From: Pteria penguin
Lineage: Eukaryota; Mollusca; Bivalvia; Pterioida; Pteriidae
Direction of reading: 5' to 3'
Length of the DNA: 64,000 nucleotides
Assembly: GCA_035048485.1 (NCBI GenBank)
Contig: CM068583.1
Coordinates: forward strand, 21,675,341 to 21,739,340
Below are positions 1-12,400 of this stretch, piece after piece. Within the stretch, counting starts at the first letter, position 1. Every line of letters starts with the position of its first letter. A program made the position numbers and the translations under genes. Below the pieces are notes generated by a model. It was given only the letters and a program-made list of their open reading frames with translations. It searched no databases and was not told the origin of the DNA.

Positions 1-122
1 ATCTAGCTTGGAGTTCCACATCTCTTACCAGAAAAGGTCAAATTATTCTTTATACACCCTTTATAAAGGAGACATATTATGTTATGGCATTGTCTGTCCG
101 TTTGAGGTCATGTTTTCCAGAA

Positions 123-129
<7 letters not shown>

Positions 130-155
<26 letters not shown>

Positions 156-1264
156 ACTGTTGTCATAGCACGTCGTCTGTCCTTCATAAACTTTTTACAT
201 TTTTGACTTTGACTTTGATTTCTATGAACTTGATAGGAATAAAGTACTTATGGTCCCCTACAAGTGTTGTTTTTTTGTCCCAATCCATAAACAGTTGGTG
301 CCACCACAGGCAAAAGTAGGTCACAGAGGATTTCCTCCTTTGACAAACTTCTTCTTCAGACTGCATGCATACAGAGACAAACAGAATGCATAGGAGCGAT
401 CTAGAGGGATGTGTGAAGAAGTGTTGTTACTGTTGGTTCTGTTCCAATATCAAATTTCTGATGTTTTTCGACATTTTTTTGGACTTGGTAATTTCATTGC
501 AGAAAAGTGTTATGTTTTTCAGTTAATTGTTAATTGATAATGATGATTTCTTATGGACTATTTTAATCATAATTATGGTAAGGAATGTTTTTTTGAAAGA
601 ATTTTGTCAATATCTCAATTTTTGGATTTTCTATGAATTTTTTAAGACTTCCAAATGAAGGTGTGTAGGAAAAATTCTTCACATTTCTAACGTCTGCAGT
701 TATACCACATGAAAGATTTTGATGAAACATAGTATATATGAAGTACTATAGGTCCTCTATCAATTTTGTACATTTCACCCAAATTGGTCAACAGGTGGTG
801 CCACCTTGGTTAAAAAAAGGCCTCACAATGGTACATATACCACTTGGTAATTAATATATGGAGAGTAGTGCTGTGGTCAATTTTTTTTTTCATTTCTTTA
901 CACATCTAATTAAGTTTTTAGATGTTTCTCAACACTCAACATGAAATTAGGCTATTTTAAGTTGGATCTGGACAATATTTGACACAATTGTTGTTCATGA
1001 CCCAGACTTGAAATCAGTCAACAAAAGGCCCCACCTTAAGAAAATGACTAACTTGTTGCCATGAATCACATCTTCCAGAGACATAGCAAATGCCTAATAT
1101 CAACATCATCTGAATGGATGTGCAAAAAAGTGGTGTTGTTTTTTATTATGGTCTGAAATAAAATTTGACATATTTTCAACATTTGTGTTGACTTAGTCAC
1201 AGTAATACAAAAATAAATGACTTCTTCCACCCTGCATGACTGATCATCTAGGTACTCAGGTGAG
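130..1264. repeat. Dispersed bivalve-type repeat with CTCACCTGAG inverted ends
   Basis: The stretch opens with CTCACCTGAG at 130-139 and closes with CTCAGGTGAG at 1255-1264, an exact inverted 10-mer. The left end continues with CCGAAGGCTCAAGTGA and the right end with TATAAGCCCACTTGGG. Both remind me of a common bivalve dispersed repeat (recognition from memory, not a search). Several short ORFs inside have no protein-like composition. I see no exon of the downstream gene here. Confidence 0.55.
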
Positions 1265-1297
1265 TGGTATAAGCCCACTTGGGCCTCTTGTTTTTGC

Positions 1298-1960
1298 AGT
1301 CTTTCAAGGTATTAGATTGAAGCTTCACATATATCTTTATATCATTGAGGGTAAGTACCAGTTCGCATTTGGTATGATTGACTTGGTTTTGCCAGAGTTA
1401 CGGCCCTTGAACTTACAATTTTTTTTTTCATTGATAGCATCATGGCAGTTTCTATGGGACATAATTACTTCAGTAATCTTGAATTGATTTTCCTAAAACT
1501 TAAAAAAAAATACCTTGATAAAATAAAAGAATATGTCTTTCAATTTCGAAAATATCCCCTTTGTCAGTCCTGAGTTACAGCAGGTCTTTTTAAAGAATTT
1601 TACAAAATTACTAAAATTTCATTTTTTCACTAAGTCTCTTTCAAATTTAAATTTGTGCTAGAATTATATGAACTTTAATATAGATATATATTACTCGGTT
1701 TTTTGTCATCTGAATATGTACAGTTTTGACATAGAAGAAAAAAAGGGGGGTGTTAAATTCTTCTCTTGGCCATAATTTCTTACTGCCTTTATGGATTTCA
1801 ATAATATTACACAGGGTTGTTACCCTTGGCCAAAGCATGTGTTATCTTGAGTCCTGAATAATTGGGGAGGGGGTAGCCTTCACACTTTAATATTTTTTCC
1901 CATCAAACTACGGTAAGCGATGGGTGTATTATGCCATGCTAGGCGTTGCTCTTGTTTTCA
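1298..1960. repeat. Second degenerate dispersed repeat
   Basis: Contains the phrases AGAGTTACGGCCCTTGAACTT (near 1395) and GGGTGTATTATGCCATGC followed by TAGGCGTTGCTCTTG (near 1922-1955), which recall dispersed repeats of bivalve genomes. No coding potential seen. The identity is from memory and the boundaries are rough. Confidence 0.35.
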
Positions 1961-2111
1961 AAGCTCTTGGTCTGGCTCCATATACTGAGTAAATACTTAA
2001 AAGTCATAATTTCATATTTTTCTGTTCAACAATGAATTAATAACTAGGACTTGATTCAGTTTTATTCTATCCATAAATATAATCAGTCTTATTAAACGTG
2101 ACTTGTATTTT

Positions 2112-2359
2112 TCGTTCCTCTACGATACTCTCCATGTATTAGATCTTACAACTGCCGATTCGAGTTCATCTCAGGATGACCTTTCAGTACAGCCAATCAG
2201 AATTTGAGTTACAGATCTTTCAGTATTATTTGTATGCAAAATAACACTGGAAGATCTGTAACTCAAAATCTGGTTGGCTGTTCTGAAAGGTCATCCTGAG
2301 ATGATCTTGAATTGACAGTTATAAGATCTGTTGCATGGAGAGTATTGTAGAGGAACGAA
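2112..2359. repeat. Foldback (MITE-like) element
   Basis: A long inverted repeat: CGTTCCTCTACGATACTCTCC on the left pairs with the reverse complement of GGAGAGTATTGTAGAGGAACG on the right. The arms run about 110 bp each with a few mismatches, around a loop near 2226-2250. Weaker complementarity continues outside the arms (TAATAAGACTGA against AAAAAGATTGA). A non-autonomous foldback DNA element is the simplest reading. Confidence 0.7.
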
Positions 2360-2744
2360 GTATAAATCGTGCTTTAAAAAGATTGAAATAGAATTAAATC
2401 ATTCTGCATAACAATTTATCTGAGTGTTTGATAATGCAGTAAATTAAAATGAAATAATTGACTTTAGTATTTTCTCAGTTCAGTTGAGTTCCCAGATCCA
2501 GGTCATTGCTTCAAACTGGTCTGTAAGATGAAAGTCAGAAGTTAAGAGTTTAATTTTGAAAGGTTAATATATGTGACTCGAGCAGTTTGGTTATGAATAG
2601 TTACTTCTCACAAATTTTGCTGATGATAAAGGAAATCAAGCGTCTTTTGTTGCTGTGTACATGTGTCATTAACAAGGCAGAATTAATGTTTGAACGGTTC
2701 TAGTTTATAACTTAAATAAAAAGATATCTGTAATTCGCTACAGT

Positions 2745-3100
2745 CTGGCAATGGGAAACATAATACTTGAATGTCAGTGTTCCAGGTGGAGATAAATTAA
2801 AAGTGACTGTGAGTGGCAGTGAGAAACATAATACTTGAACGTAAGTGTTGCAGGTGGAGATAAATTAAAAGTGACTGTGAGTGGCAATGGGAAACATAAT
2901 ACTTAAGGGTCAGTGTTGCAGGTGGAGATAAAGTAAAAGTGACTGTGAGTGGCAATGTGTGAGTGGCAATGGAAAACATGATACTTGAATGTCAGTGTTG
3001 CAGGTGGAGATAAATTAAAAGTGACTGTGAGTGGCAATGGGAAACATAATACTTGAGTGTCAGTGTTGCAGGTGGAGATAAATAAAAAGTGACTGAGAGC
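2745..3100. repeat. Tandem repeat, about 68-bp unit, five copies
   Basis: Units read GGGAAACATAATACTTGA, a short variable piece, then CAGGTGGAGATAAATTAAAA and GTGACTGTGAGTGGCAATG. Five copies follow each other, with a small extra GTGAGTGGCAATG duplication near 2950. The minus-strand ORFs here are translations of the repeat. Confidence 0.85.
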
Positions 3101-3335
3101 TAACACTAACAAAATAGAAAAATGTTGATGGGATATCATTTATTAGAATGAAGTGATGTTCTTTAGTCATTTTTGAAAATGTCATGATTTATTATTTCTA
3201 TTAATGCCATCTGTAAATGTTTTGGAATTTAGAGGTGTTTCAATTTTTTTGCTATCTTTATATACCTATAGCTAGAAATTACTGAAAGAACAATCAAGTA
3301 TCGACCAAAAACAAATTGTACAAGTAAACTTTCAG

Positions 3336-3497
3336 GCAAGTTCTCCTTCTGGGAAGAAATTCAATGTTGACAGTGGTGAAAAGTCAAAGGATGTGTACGA
3401 TATTGATGGAGAAGATTCAGGTGATAAAACACCTCCACCAAGAGAGGGAATGAGGAAACTGAAGGAGGTTTTGCGACATCCTGTACAGTTTCTTCTG
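3336..3497 (+). CDS. UIMC1: RAP80-like gene, first visible exon
   Basis: Preceded by CTTTCAG and followed by GTAAGA. It encodes 54 residues in phase 0, beginning ASSPSGKKF and ending HPVQFLL. It is hydrophilic and acidic (YDIDGEDSGD) with a proline stretch, then a short amphipathic end. The reading frame flows into the exon at 5113 without a phase break. An exon further upstream must exist because no start codon is available here. Confidence 0.68.
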
Positions 3498-6400
3498 GTA
3501 AGATATTACAAATACAGTCATACTTCCATAACTCTAAATGCAAGGGGCTGTCAAAATCACTGAGTTTCGGTAGGTTTTAGTTTTAAAAGTTTAAAGCTGA
3601 TTATAAAAATACGAAAAGATAAATCTGAGATCAGGCTGTTTTGTCTGTAGTAAAGAGAATTATATTATTTACAAGTGTTTATGTTATTTTAATAACATTC
3701 AGATGAATTTAGAATTGTATTTGCCAAGTTAATGCTTGGAGACATACAAATGAACTTTACAACATATATTGTATGTACAAACAGAAATAAGAATCAAAGA
3801 TTTTGAAGCATATGCTATCCTCAGTATTAATGATAAATTTTTCAGGTAGCTACTATCTTGATTACCTTCTCTAAATCTCTAAAACAAAGGGGATTTATAA
3901 ATGATTTTGTATGGCTCTTGACAAAACTATCATTTGTTCACACTTCAGTTATTTATATGGTATACGATTTGACAGAGTTATCCTTCTTTTTGAAAAGTAA
4001 CATACAGCAAGAGTAAAATCAGTTAAAAGAGGTTGGTTGGGTAGATTTGGACATCTTGTGGTTTCCAATGTTATGATATTATGGACACATGTAACCACGT
4101 AAGACAGTCTGTTAAATATAACAGATAATAACTGATATTTGTAATCCTTGTTCAAGCACATCAATTATTTCTGAAACCCATGGCTTCTTTTTGAGTTCCC
4201 ATGGGTGAAGGTAATTATTAGGACTTGAAAATGACTTCGAGTTTCTGGGGTTATCCAAGTTTTCGAAGTTTCACTGCATTCAGAAAGTAATTTTCATCTC
4301 CGTGTCTTTATTCGTGCTTGACAGTAAAAGTTACATTCTAATTCACTTGTTTTGTTTTCACAATTCTGATTGGTCCACACATGAGCGTTCAGACATGTAT
4401 AAACATGATATACCATCCTCAAATGTATTACTATATTGTACATACCCTTTGTCCATATTGCCTATGACTCCAACTATCAAAAGTACTGTTTATAACAACT
4501 TTGTCCAGAGCTCTCAATGTTCATTTTAAGTATCGTATCAAGGAGGATTTGCAAGTTCTACCATTCATGTGCACAATTACTACATTCAAGTTGAACCAAC
4601 TAAACTGACAACGTACATGATGTACCACCATGCAACATGCTTTCTAGCATGTTATTTCATCTCGCTGCAACACAGTAAAATTGCCTGTTCAGCTGTTTAC
4701 GATTTGGATGTCGGGTCACTCATGTGTGAATCAATTTGTGACTAATAATTTAATCGTAAAATTCTGAGAATATGTGGCGCTATCCATCACTTAGCAACGA
4801 AGAATTTGGGGGCAATTTCAAAGAGAAAAAGACAATGTTTGTGTTATAGTGAATTGGAATGGGGATAAACGTACTATGTTTGATTGTTTCCGACAGGTAT
4901 GCCATGGTTAAACTCTGTTTCCAATGGTATAACCACTATTTACTTGTCGAAACAATCAAACAGTATGTTTATCCCCTAATTCATATATTTGTATATCGAT
5001 ATTTATCACTGCTTATGTTTTTTTATCATTTTAGTAGTTTTCATCAGTAAAACCATTTCATGTTATCATTTTCCTACTAAAAGTTTCAGGAATTTATGTT
5101 TTATGATTTTAGAATCCAGAGGATGAAGTTTTAGAAAACACTCCCAGTAAACCACTGGATAGGCAGTACAGGTATGTATTGTGTATTTTGCTGGATAGGC
5201 AGTACAGGTATGTGTTGTGTGTTTTCCTGGATAGGCAGTACAGGTATGTGTTGTGTATTTTCCTGGATAGGCAGTACAGGTATGTATTTTCCTGGATAGG
5301 CAGTACAGGTATGTGTTGTGTGTTTTCCTGGATGGGCAGTACAGGTATGTGTTGTGTATTTTCCTGGATAGGCAGTACAGGTATGTATTGTGTGGATAGG
5401 CAGTACAGGTATGTGTTGTGTATCTTCCTGCATAGGCAGTACAGGTATGTGTTGTGTATTTTCCTGGATAGACAGTACAGGTATGTGTTGTGTATTTTCC
5501 TGGATAGGCAGTACAGGTATGTGTTGTGTATTTTGCTGGATAGGCAGTACAGGTATGTATTGTGTGGATAGGCAGTACAGGTATGTGTTGTGTATTTTCC
5601 TGGATAGGCAGTACAGGTATGTGTTGTGTATTTTCCTGGATGGGCAGTACAGGTATGTATTGTGTGGATAGGCAGTATAGGTATGTGTTGTGTATTTTCC
5701 TGGATAGGCAGTACAGGTATGTATTGTGTGGATAGGCAGTACAGGTATGTGTTGTGTATTTTCCTGGATAGACAGTACAGGTATGTGTTGTGTGTTTTCC
5801 TGGATAGGCAGTACAGGTATGTGTTGTGTATTTTCCTGGATAGGCAGTACAGGTATGTGTTGTGTATTTTCCTGGATAGGCAGTACAGGTATGTATTGTG
5901 TGGATAGGCACTACAGGTATGTATTGTGTATTTTCCTGGATAGGCAGTACAAGTATGTATTGTGTGGATAGGCAGTACAGGTATGTGTTGTGTTTTCCTG
6001 GATAGGCAGTACAGGTATGTATTGTGTGTTTTCCTGGATAGAATTGAATAAATGCAGTTCCTTTCATAAGAAGTTGGATATCAAGGGACCAAGAGTAGAA
6101 TTTTCAGAAGTTCAACATAAACTTTTAATAACACTGCTGTGACTACGCCTTACTGTAAATTTTACAGAATTCATGAGGAATTTAATTCACGAGGAATTTA
6201 TGTTTGTGTGATATCATCTGTATGGCTCTACATGACAATAAAATCATTTCTTCCTTTGATTCTAAGAGTGAAGATGGTTCAGAAAATAAAGTCACACACA
6301 AAGTGCTTTATAGTGAGTTGACTTAACTGGAAGTTTAAGTTATCCATGTTTAAAATTTTGATGGCAGATTTGAAAGGTTTTGCTAATTTGTATTATGTAT

Positions 6401-9400
6401 ATTAATATATTATCTATATCAGTGCTTACCTCGGAGAAATCCCCAGATTTTTAAGGAAACTTATATACATGGAGGAAATTTCATTTAGAAGATGTGAAAT
6501 TTCATTTATATAAATATGGAGATGTTTTGAATTTGATATTTGTCAATGAACCAGTTATTCAGTCTTTCCTTGTAAAGTGAATTTATTTTAATTTTACAGA
6601 AAAGGTACTATCCAAGTAAGTATTTGCTTATACAGACTATAGTTTAACTACGTTTTTTCTCAAAATCTTAGGGGCAGGCTTGGTGTAGTGGTTAAGCACT
6701 TGGCTCGCGGCGCCGACGATCCAGGTTCGATTCTTTGGTTGCGCCACTATGTTTAAGAGGTTGGTAACCTCCTGCTTCCATGTCGCGATATTACTGAAAT
6801 ATTGTTGAAAGCGACGTAAAACACCAATCAACCAAACAACCATATTTCAAAATCTTGAAATTGGCTAAGAACCTACTATTTATGAAGTGACATTAAGTTG
6901 TTGTTTATCAGTAATTACAATTTCATGCCTCTGGATCGATAGATCAGGAGCATATTATTTTTGTCCTGTCTGTCTGTTTGGAAAATTTTGTCTGTCTGTC
7001 GTCAACTTTTACCTTTGCTGTAACTTTTGAACTGTGAGAGATAGAGACTTCATATTTAGCATACATACTCCACTAATGAAGACCTTTCAAATTACAATAT
7101 GGTCATTGACCTTGAGAACTTGACTATAACCTTTGATCTGCATTTCAAAAAATTTAACATTGGTTATAACTTTTGAATCGTATCAGGTAGGAATTTCATA
7201 TTTCACATGCATGTCCATTGTGACAAGACCTTTCTGTCTCTACAATAATTTATTACCTCCTGACCTTGGCCAAGACCTTTGACCTACACTTCATAAACTT
7301 TAACATTTGGTTATAACTTTTGAATTATAACAGGTAGGATATTCGTATCCCCATGCATATTCCCAAGGGGTGTGATATAATCAAGACACTGCAAAATTTG
7401 GACTTTGTTGCTGCTAGGGACATTTGTGTTTCACAAACACATCTTGTTTCCATCTTAAAATACAACAGAACAGTAACTGTATATCCTGAATGCAATATGT
7501 AATATATATATATTTATATATATATTTATAATGGTGTGTAATACTTAGAAGACATTTTACAAAACTTAGTGAGACTTGTGTGTCATAAAATGTATTGTAG
7601 TATAACATACTGTATTCATTGTATTTATTCTTTATTATGCTCCATTAATGATATTAATGATCTTCACTACTGTTACAGGTAGGTATGGATTTCAAGCCAA
7701 TTATACAAACTGACTGATAGGATCAAGGGGCTTTTACAAGGAAATTTAAAATGACACACAAAGATACTAAACGATTTAATAGGTGTTCATGTTGGGTATT
7801 AGCAATGATAATGAGTGCACTATTGAAATTAATTATGGGTTTATGATGTGATACAATGAATTATTTGAATTGTAATTTGAACTTTATCTTTTTTATTTTC
7901 ATTTTGAGACATGCTTATATTTTTACTGTTTTCTGTAGACAGAGGCAGCGAAGATCTTCATTAGCAAGTCTTTGGAAAACATGAATGAATACACTAGTGT
8001 CATACTACAGTACTTTCGTCTTTATCACGAGAAAGTGACCCGTCTTCAGTGTCAGTCTAAGTGCATGCTATCCTGGGGAGAGTCAGTGAAAGCTGGTAAA
8101 CATTGGGAAAGAACCATTGATGCTAAAAGGCGAGGACAAGATTCATATGACTTCGATGATACTGATAATGAAATGGAAGTAATCTTATTAAATGACCAAA
8201 TTAACACAAATGTGCCAAAAGCAGCTATGAAAACAGATGATGAAAATAAGGAGAAGAATGTTGTTACAGATGACGAGGATTTTGAGAAGTATGTTCCTAT
8301 AAGGAAGACTAGAAGTGCAAGAAATGCTACAAGGGGCTTAAAAGAGGGAGATAAATGTGTGTCTGGTTTTGTGTCTGGAGAAGAGAAGTCATTGAGGAGA
8401 ACTGAGAAACGTAGAATAAGTTTAAGTGATTCTGATGATGAAGTCCTTATTTGTAATAAATCAAAGAAAGTTAGTGGAAATATCGCTCATAAGAAAGTAC
8501 TCGGTATAGAGAAAAAAGGTCTAGGAAATAAGACATCACATAAGCTTTATTCTGAAAAGTTTTTATTCTTCGAACCAGAGGATAATGATGGAGGAAAACT
8601 TTCAGAAGATGTTAATGTGTTTAGAAAAGTGAAGGAAATTGCCAGAAAAAGTAGAGAGAATAAAGAACAACATTTTAAAAAATATCAAAACAATGTCTCA
8701 GACAATGTGGTAGAAACAGTTTCCAAAGAAAAATCATTTAATTCTGAAGACAAAATTTCTGAAGGGACAGCATTAGAAAATGTTGCAGATCCTACTTCTA
8801 AAAAGCGTAAAATGAATGATGAAAGCATGGTTAATAGTCGTGAGAATAGGGCATTAAAGAGACATAGGAGTGATCTCAGTGTACAGAGCACGGAATCCTT
8901 CAAATCCGAGGAATTGGATCTTGAAAATTTAGAAAAAGAATGTGTCCCATCAAGACCCACCTCTAGCCAAAATGAAGAGTCAATGGATGGATTAAGCCAA
9001 TCATCTGCTGCTTTACTGAATTCTCAAGGAGATGTGTACTCCACTCAGTACTGTGTTAGGAGAGAACGTGCAAGTCTTATGCAGGAGAAATCAGGTGTAA
9101 GAAAGCTGTCTGAGAGTGACTCAGAAACTGATCTTGAGATGCTGGATGTATGTAAGACTAATCTACAAACGAAAGGCAATAAAGGAATTGCGTCAAAATC
9201 AGTTTCTCCAAAAAGAGAATTAGCCATCTCCCCTAAAATGACTTGTCGTCAAAGAGAAAAATCATCTCCAGAATCATCTTCTAAAAGTTTCATAAAAAGT
9301 TCTGATGTGATAAAGAATTTAATAAAAGATAAGGAAAGTACTCAAAAGCCAGTTCCTGTTACCATTTCAGGCAGTGATGAGTATGACTCTTCTAAAGATA

Positions 9401-12400
9401 ATGTTACAGATAAATTTGCCTCTGAAAGAACATTCTCATCTTCTCCAAAACTGGATAAATCTAAAAAAGGCCATTTGGATCTTAAAGATAGGCAATATAT
9501 AACACCAGACAGTGCATCTGGTAGTTCTACTATGGAAATACTTGATGAAGACCCAGTTGCTGGTTCTTCTAGGAATACAAGACACTGTGTTAGAAAAATC
9601 TCTGCAGAAGACTCTTCTAGGATTCAGATAGAAGACAAATCTACATGTAGTTCATCAGAAGATGAGTTTGACTTTAACAGACAGAAGATCAAAACATATG
9701 CCAAAAGAGCCTGTGTCAAACCTATGAAAGTACATACCAAAGCTCCATCACCTGTGCAAGTAAGAAAACATTGTATGACATATGATAATTTAACGAATCT
9801 TTTAAAACACTTTAATAATTACAAGTTTTATACAATATAATGATTATTTAGGCCAGATAAAAAAATATATTTGTTTATGGTTATCCAACCTGATAAATTG
9901 CCTCAACCCTAAACGTTTGTGATGATTTTAGTTTACATTGTAATTCTGATCCAGATATTTTTGCTGTTTGAAAATAGTTTATAGTTCTATTCATTACAGA
10001 AAGTAAATTTGAATTACAATGCTGAGAATGTGATATTATAAGCCTAGAATTACTTTAGTTGGAATTTAAGAAAAATCCCATAGATTTGAACATAACAATT
10101 ATAATAGAAGAGAAGTAATATTTGAAAGAGTTATTTTTATTTTCAAAGGGTGGGTAACCTTAAAGTTGTATACCCTACAATTCAGTATAATTTAAAAAAT
10201 TAGCGCATGTAAAACAAAAACTGTATTTTTCTCGTATGGCTGAAGTTATTAACTTTGCGTTAATAACATCTTTTGTTGCTTCAAACCCTCGGAGATATCA
10301 AAATAAAAAGAAAATACTTCGTAAATAAAGTGGGTATTCCATAAATACAACCATGACCTGACTTCGCACATGCGCAGTTTACTTAAAACAAATAGGATGA
10401 AGGGAGACTCCAAAAGAAATCGATTTCAGTAAATACTAACTTTAGCAGACTTGAATACAGATTTTTAAAGTTACTCGTCAAGTTTATTTACCTCGCCCTC
10501 CACCAGTGTCCGTGATGCGGCGGCTTCTGAATTAGATCACGTGATAAGTTGGTTGTAAACATTCTGTTTACAAACATCGTGTTTTAGACAGCCATATCTC
10601 ACTTAATACGACGAATTTGATCCCAATATTTGCAAGGGTCCTTTTTTTAATATGTTTTAAGCTTATTTATATATTCAAAACAATTTAGAATACATCAACC
10701 CATAATATGCATTCTACTAGTGAACATAGGGTATACAGCTTTAATCAAATTCAATGAATACTAGCAAAACTAAGTAAATGTATATTTTATTACATTTATT
10801 TAAGGTCCCCTGTCCCATTTGTTTCAAAGAGTTTGCAGTTTCTGAAATAGAAGATCATGCATCCAACTGTGAAGGGAATTCAGGTAAAGAGAAATGCAGA
10901 CATTACAAGTTCTTGCACAAATTCGTTATTGCAAGGTAGAATAATTTTCATTTTAATATCTGTTGTAGTTATTTTATTATGGTCTCTTTCTAAGACTATT
11001 ACAGGATGGTTAATAAGTTTTGTCATGTCTCACAGCCTGAGCAATGCAGACTTTCAGACTTTACCTCATATGCCTTTTGGCCTTACATGGTGATGCTTCA
11101 CAAACAAATTGCCAATGGCCAAAAAACCATGATCCCTATTGACTTTAGCATGAAAGTTACAGTCACATAATAATATGGCAGTTCATTTAAATAGACTATT
11201 AAATTGCGACTCAAATATCCTGTGACTTATTGTCGGGGATTTCAATAGAGCATACACTCATCGATGTACTGCTGCTTCAAATGACGGAAATCAACAGTTG
11301 GAATTTCATCTGATCTGAAATTTACTACTCAAATTCACATATATGGCAAACAAAATGATTCGCCTAAAATTTTGAAGTAACCTCAAATAATTCCAGAACG
11401 TGTTGGGATGGGGGAAAATGGGCGGGTCGGAAAAGCTTGTCTGGGCTTCTCCTCCTTAACTAAAGGGGGAACAAAACTTTCGATGGTGTCATATGAAAGG
11501 GTGTGGCTCATAGTTGTGGATGTGGGTTTCAAGTTGGGGTCAGGCTCCTGGGGTGGGGGAAAATGGGTGGGGCCGGGCTTCTCACATATAGGATCTCTAA
11601 AGTATAAATCATTTTGGTCACAGGGATAGCTGACATTTCAGAGGATTTACTCAAACCAAGCAGTTGTATTGTGTTCATGTTTTCAATGTAAGACATTCAT
11701 ATTTTGTTCCATTGTGAGCTTTTCTGTCCGATCTGGCGTTTGCTGAGGCTATATATAATACAATCAAACAAGCACCTAATAAATTCAGCTCTATGCACTT
11801 TTTCACGTTTAAACTATGTCATTTTATTTATTACCTTCCATGTAAACATTTACAAAATTGTGTAAATGTTTCACTCTTAATGATACTGGATCCCTATTAA
11901 TTTGGGGTGGATTACACAAAGGTCAAGGTCACAGAATACCAAGTTTATAATGCAGCACGTTAAGGGACATTATTTTGTTAAGAGCACTGTTTTCAAGTTT
12001 TTACTTTATGCTACAGTGTGTATTTTTGAAATTACTTTTGTTCAGATGGTGGCAATGAAGCAGGAGATGGAGGACAGCAAAGTAGTAATGGACAACATAA
12101 GGATGGTAGAAATAGTCATCTTACAGGACATCACGATGATGGTGATTATTCTAGTAAACAAGAGATAAGTTTTTGTCGGTGTGCCTGTCTTTATTTGTCT
12201 GCCTAGCGGTTTAATTTGAGCGGTAACTTTCGTACTCTAAAACAGTGAGTACTTCATTAAGTATGCACACTGTTTTATATACAAGACATGTAGGCCTGTT
12301 TGTACTTTAATTTTGCGTAAGAGCCAGCATTGAGATACACATATCATACATTAATAACTCTTTCTGTACGTCTGGCATTCTGTCTACATTTCTTGTGTAA

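Noticed and set aside
1..3335. Upstream UIM-encoding exons of the RAP80-like gene
   Set aside because: No acidic/Ala-Leu-Ser UIM wording with flanking splice sites was found; the stretch is mostly repeats.
5066..6067. 333-codon minus-strand ORF rich in Tyr, Thr, Cys and Pro
   Set aside because: It is the translation of the 36-bp minisatellite. Several overlapping frames on both strands are equally open, and no start, splice or domain context supports it.
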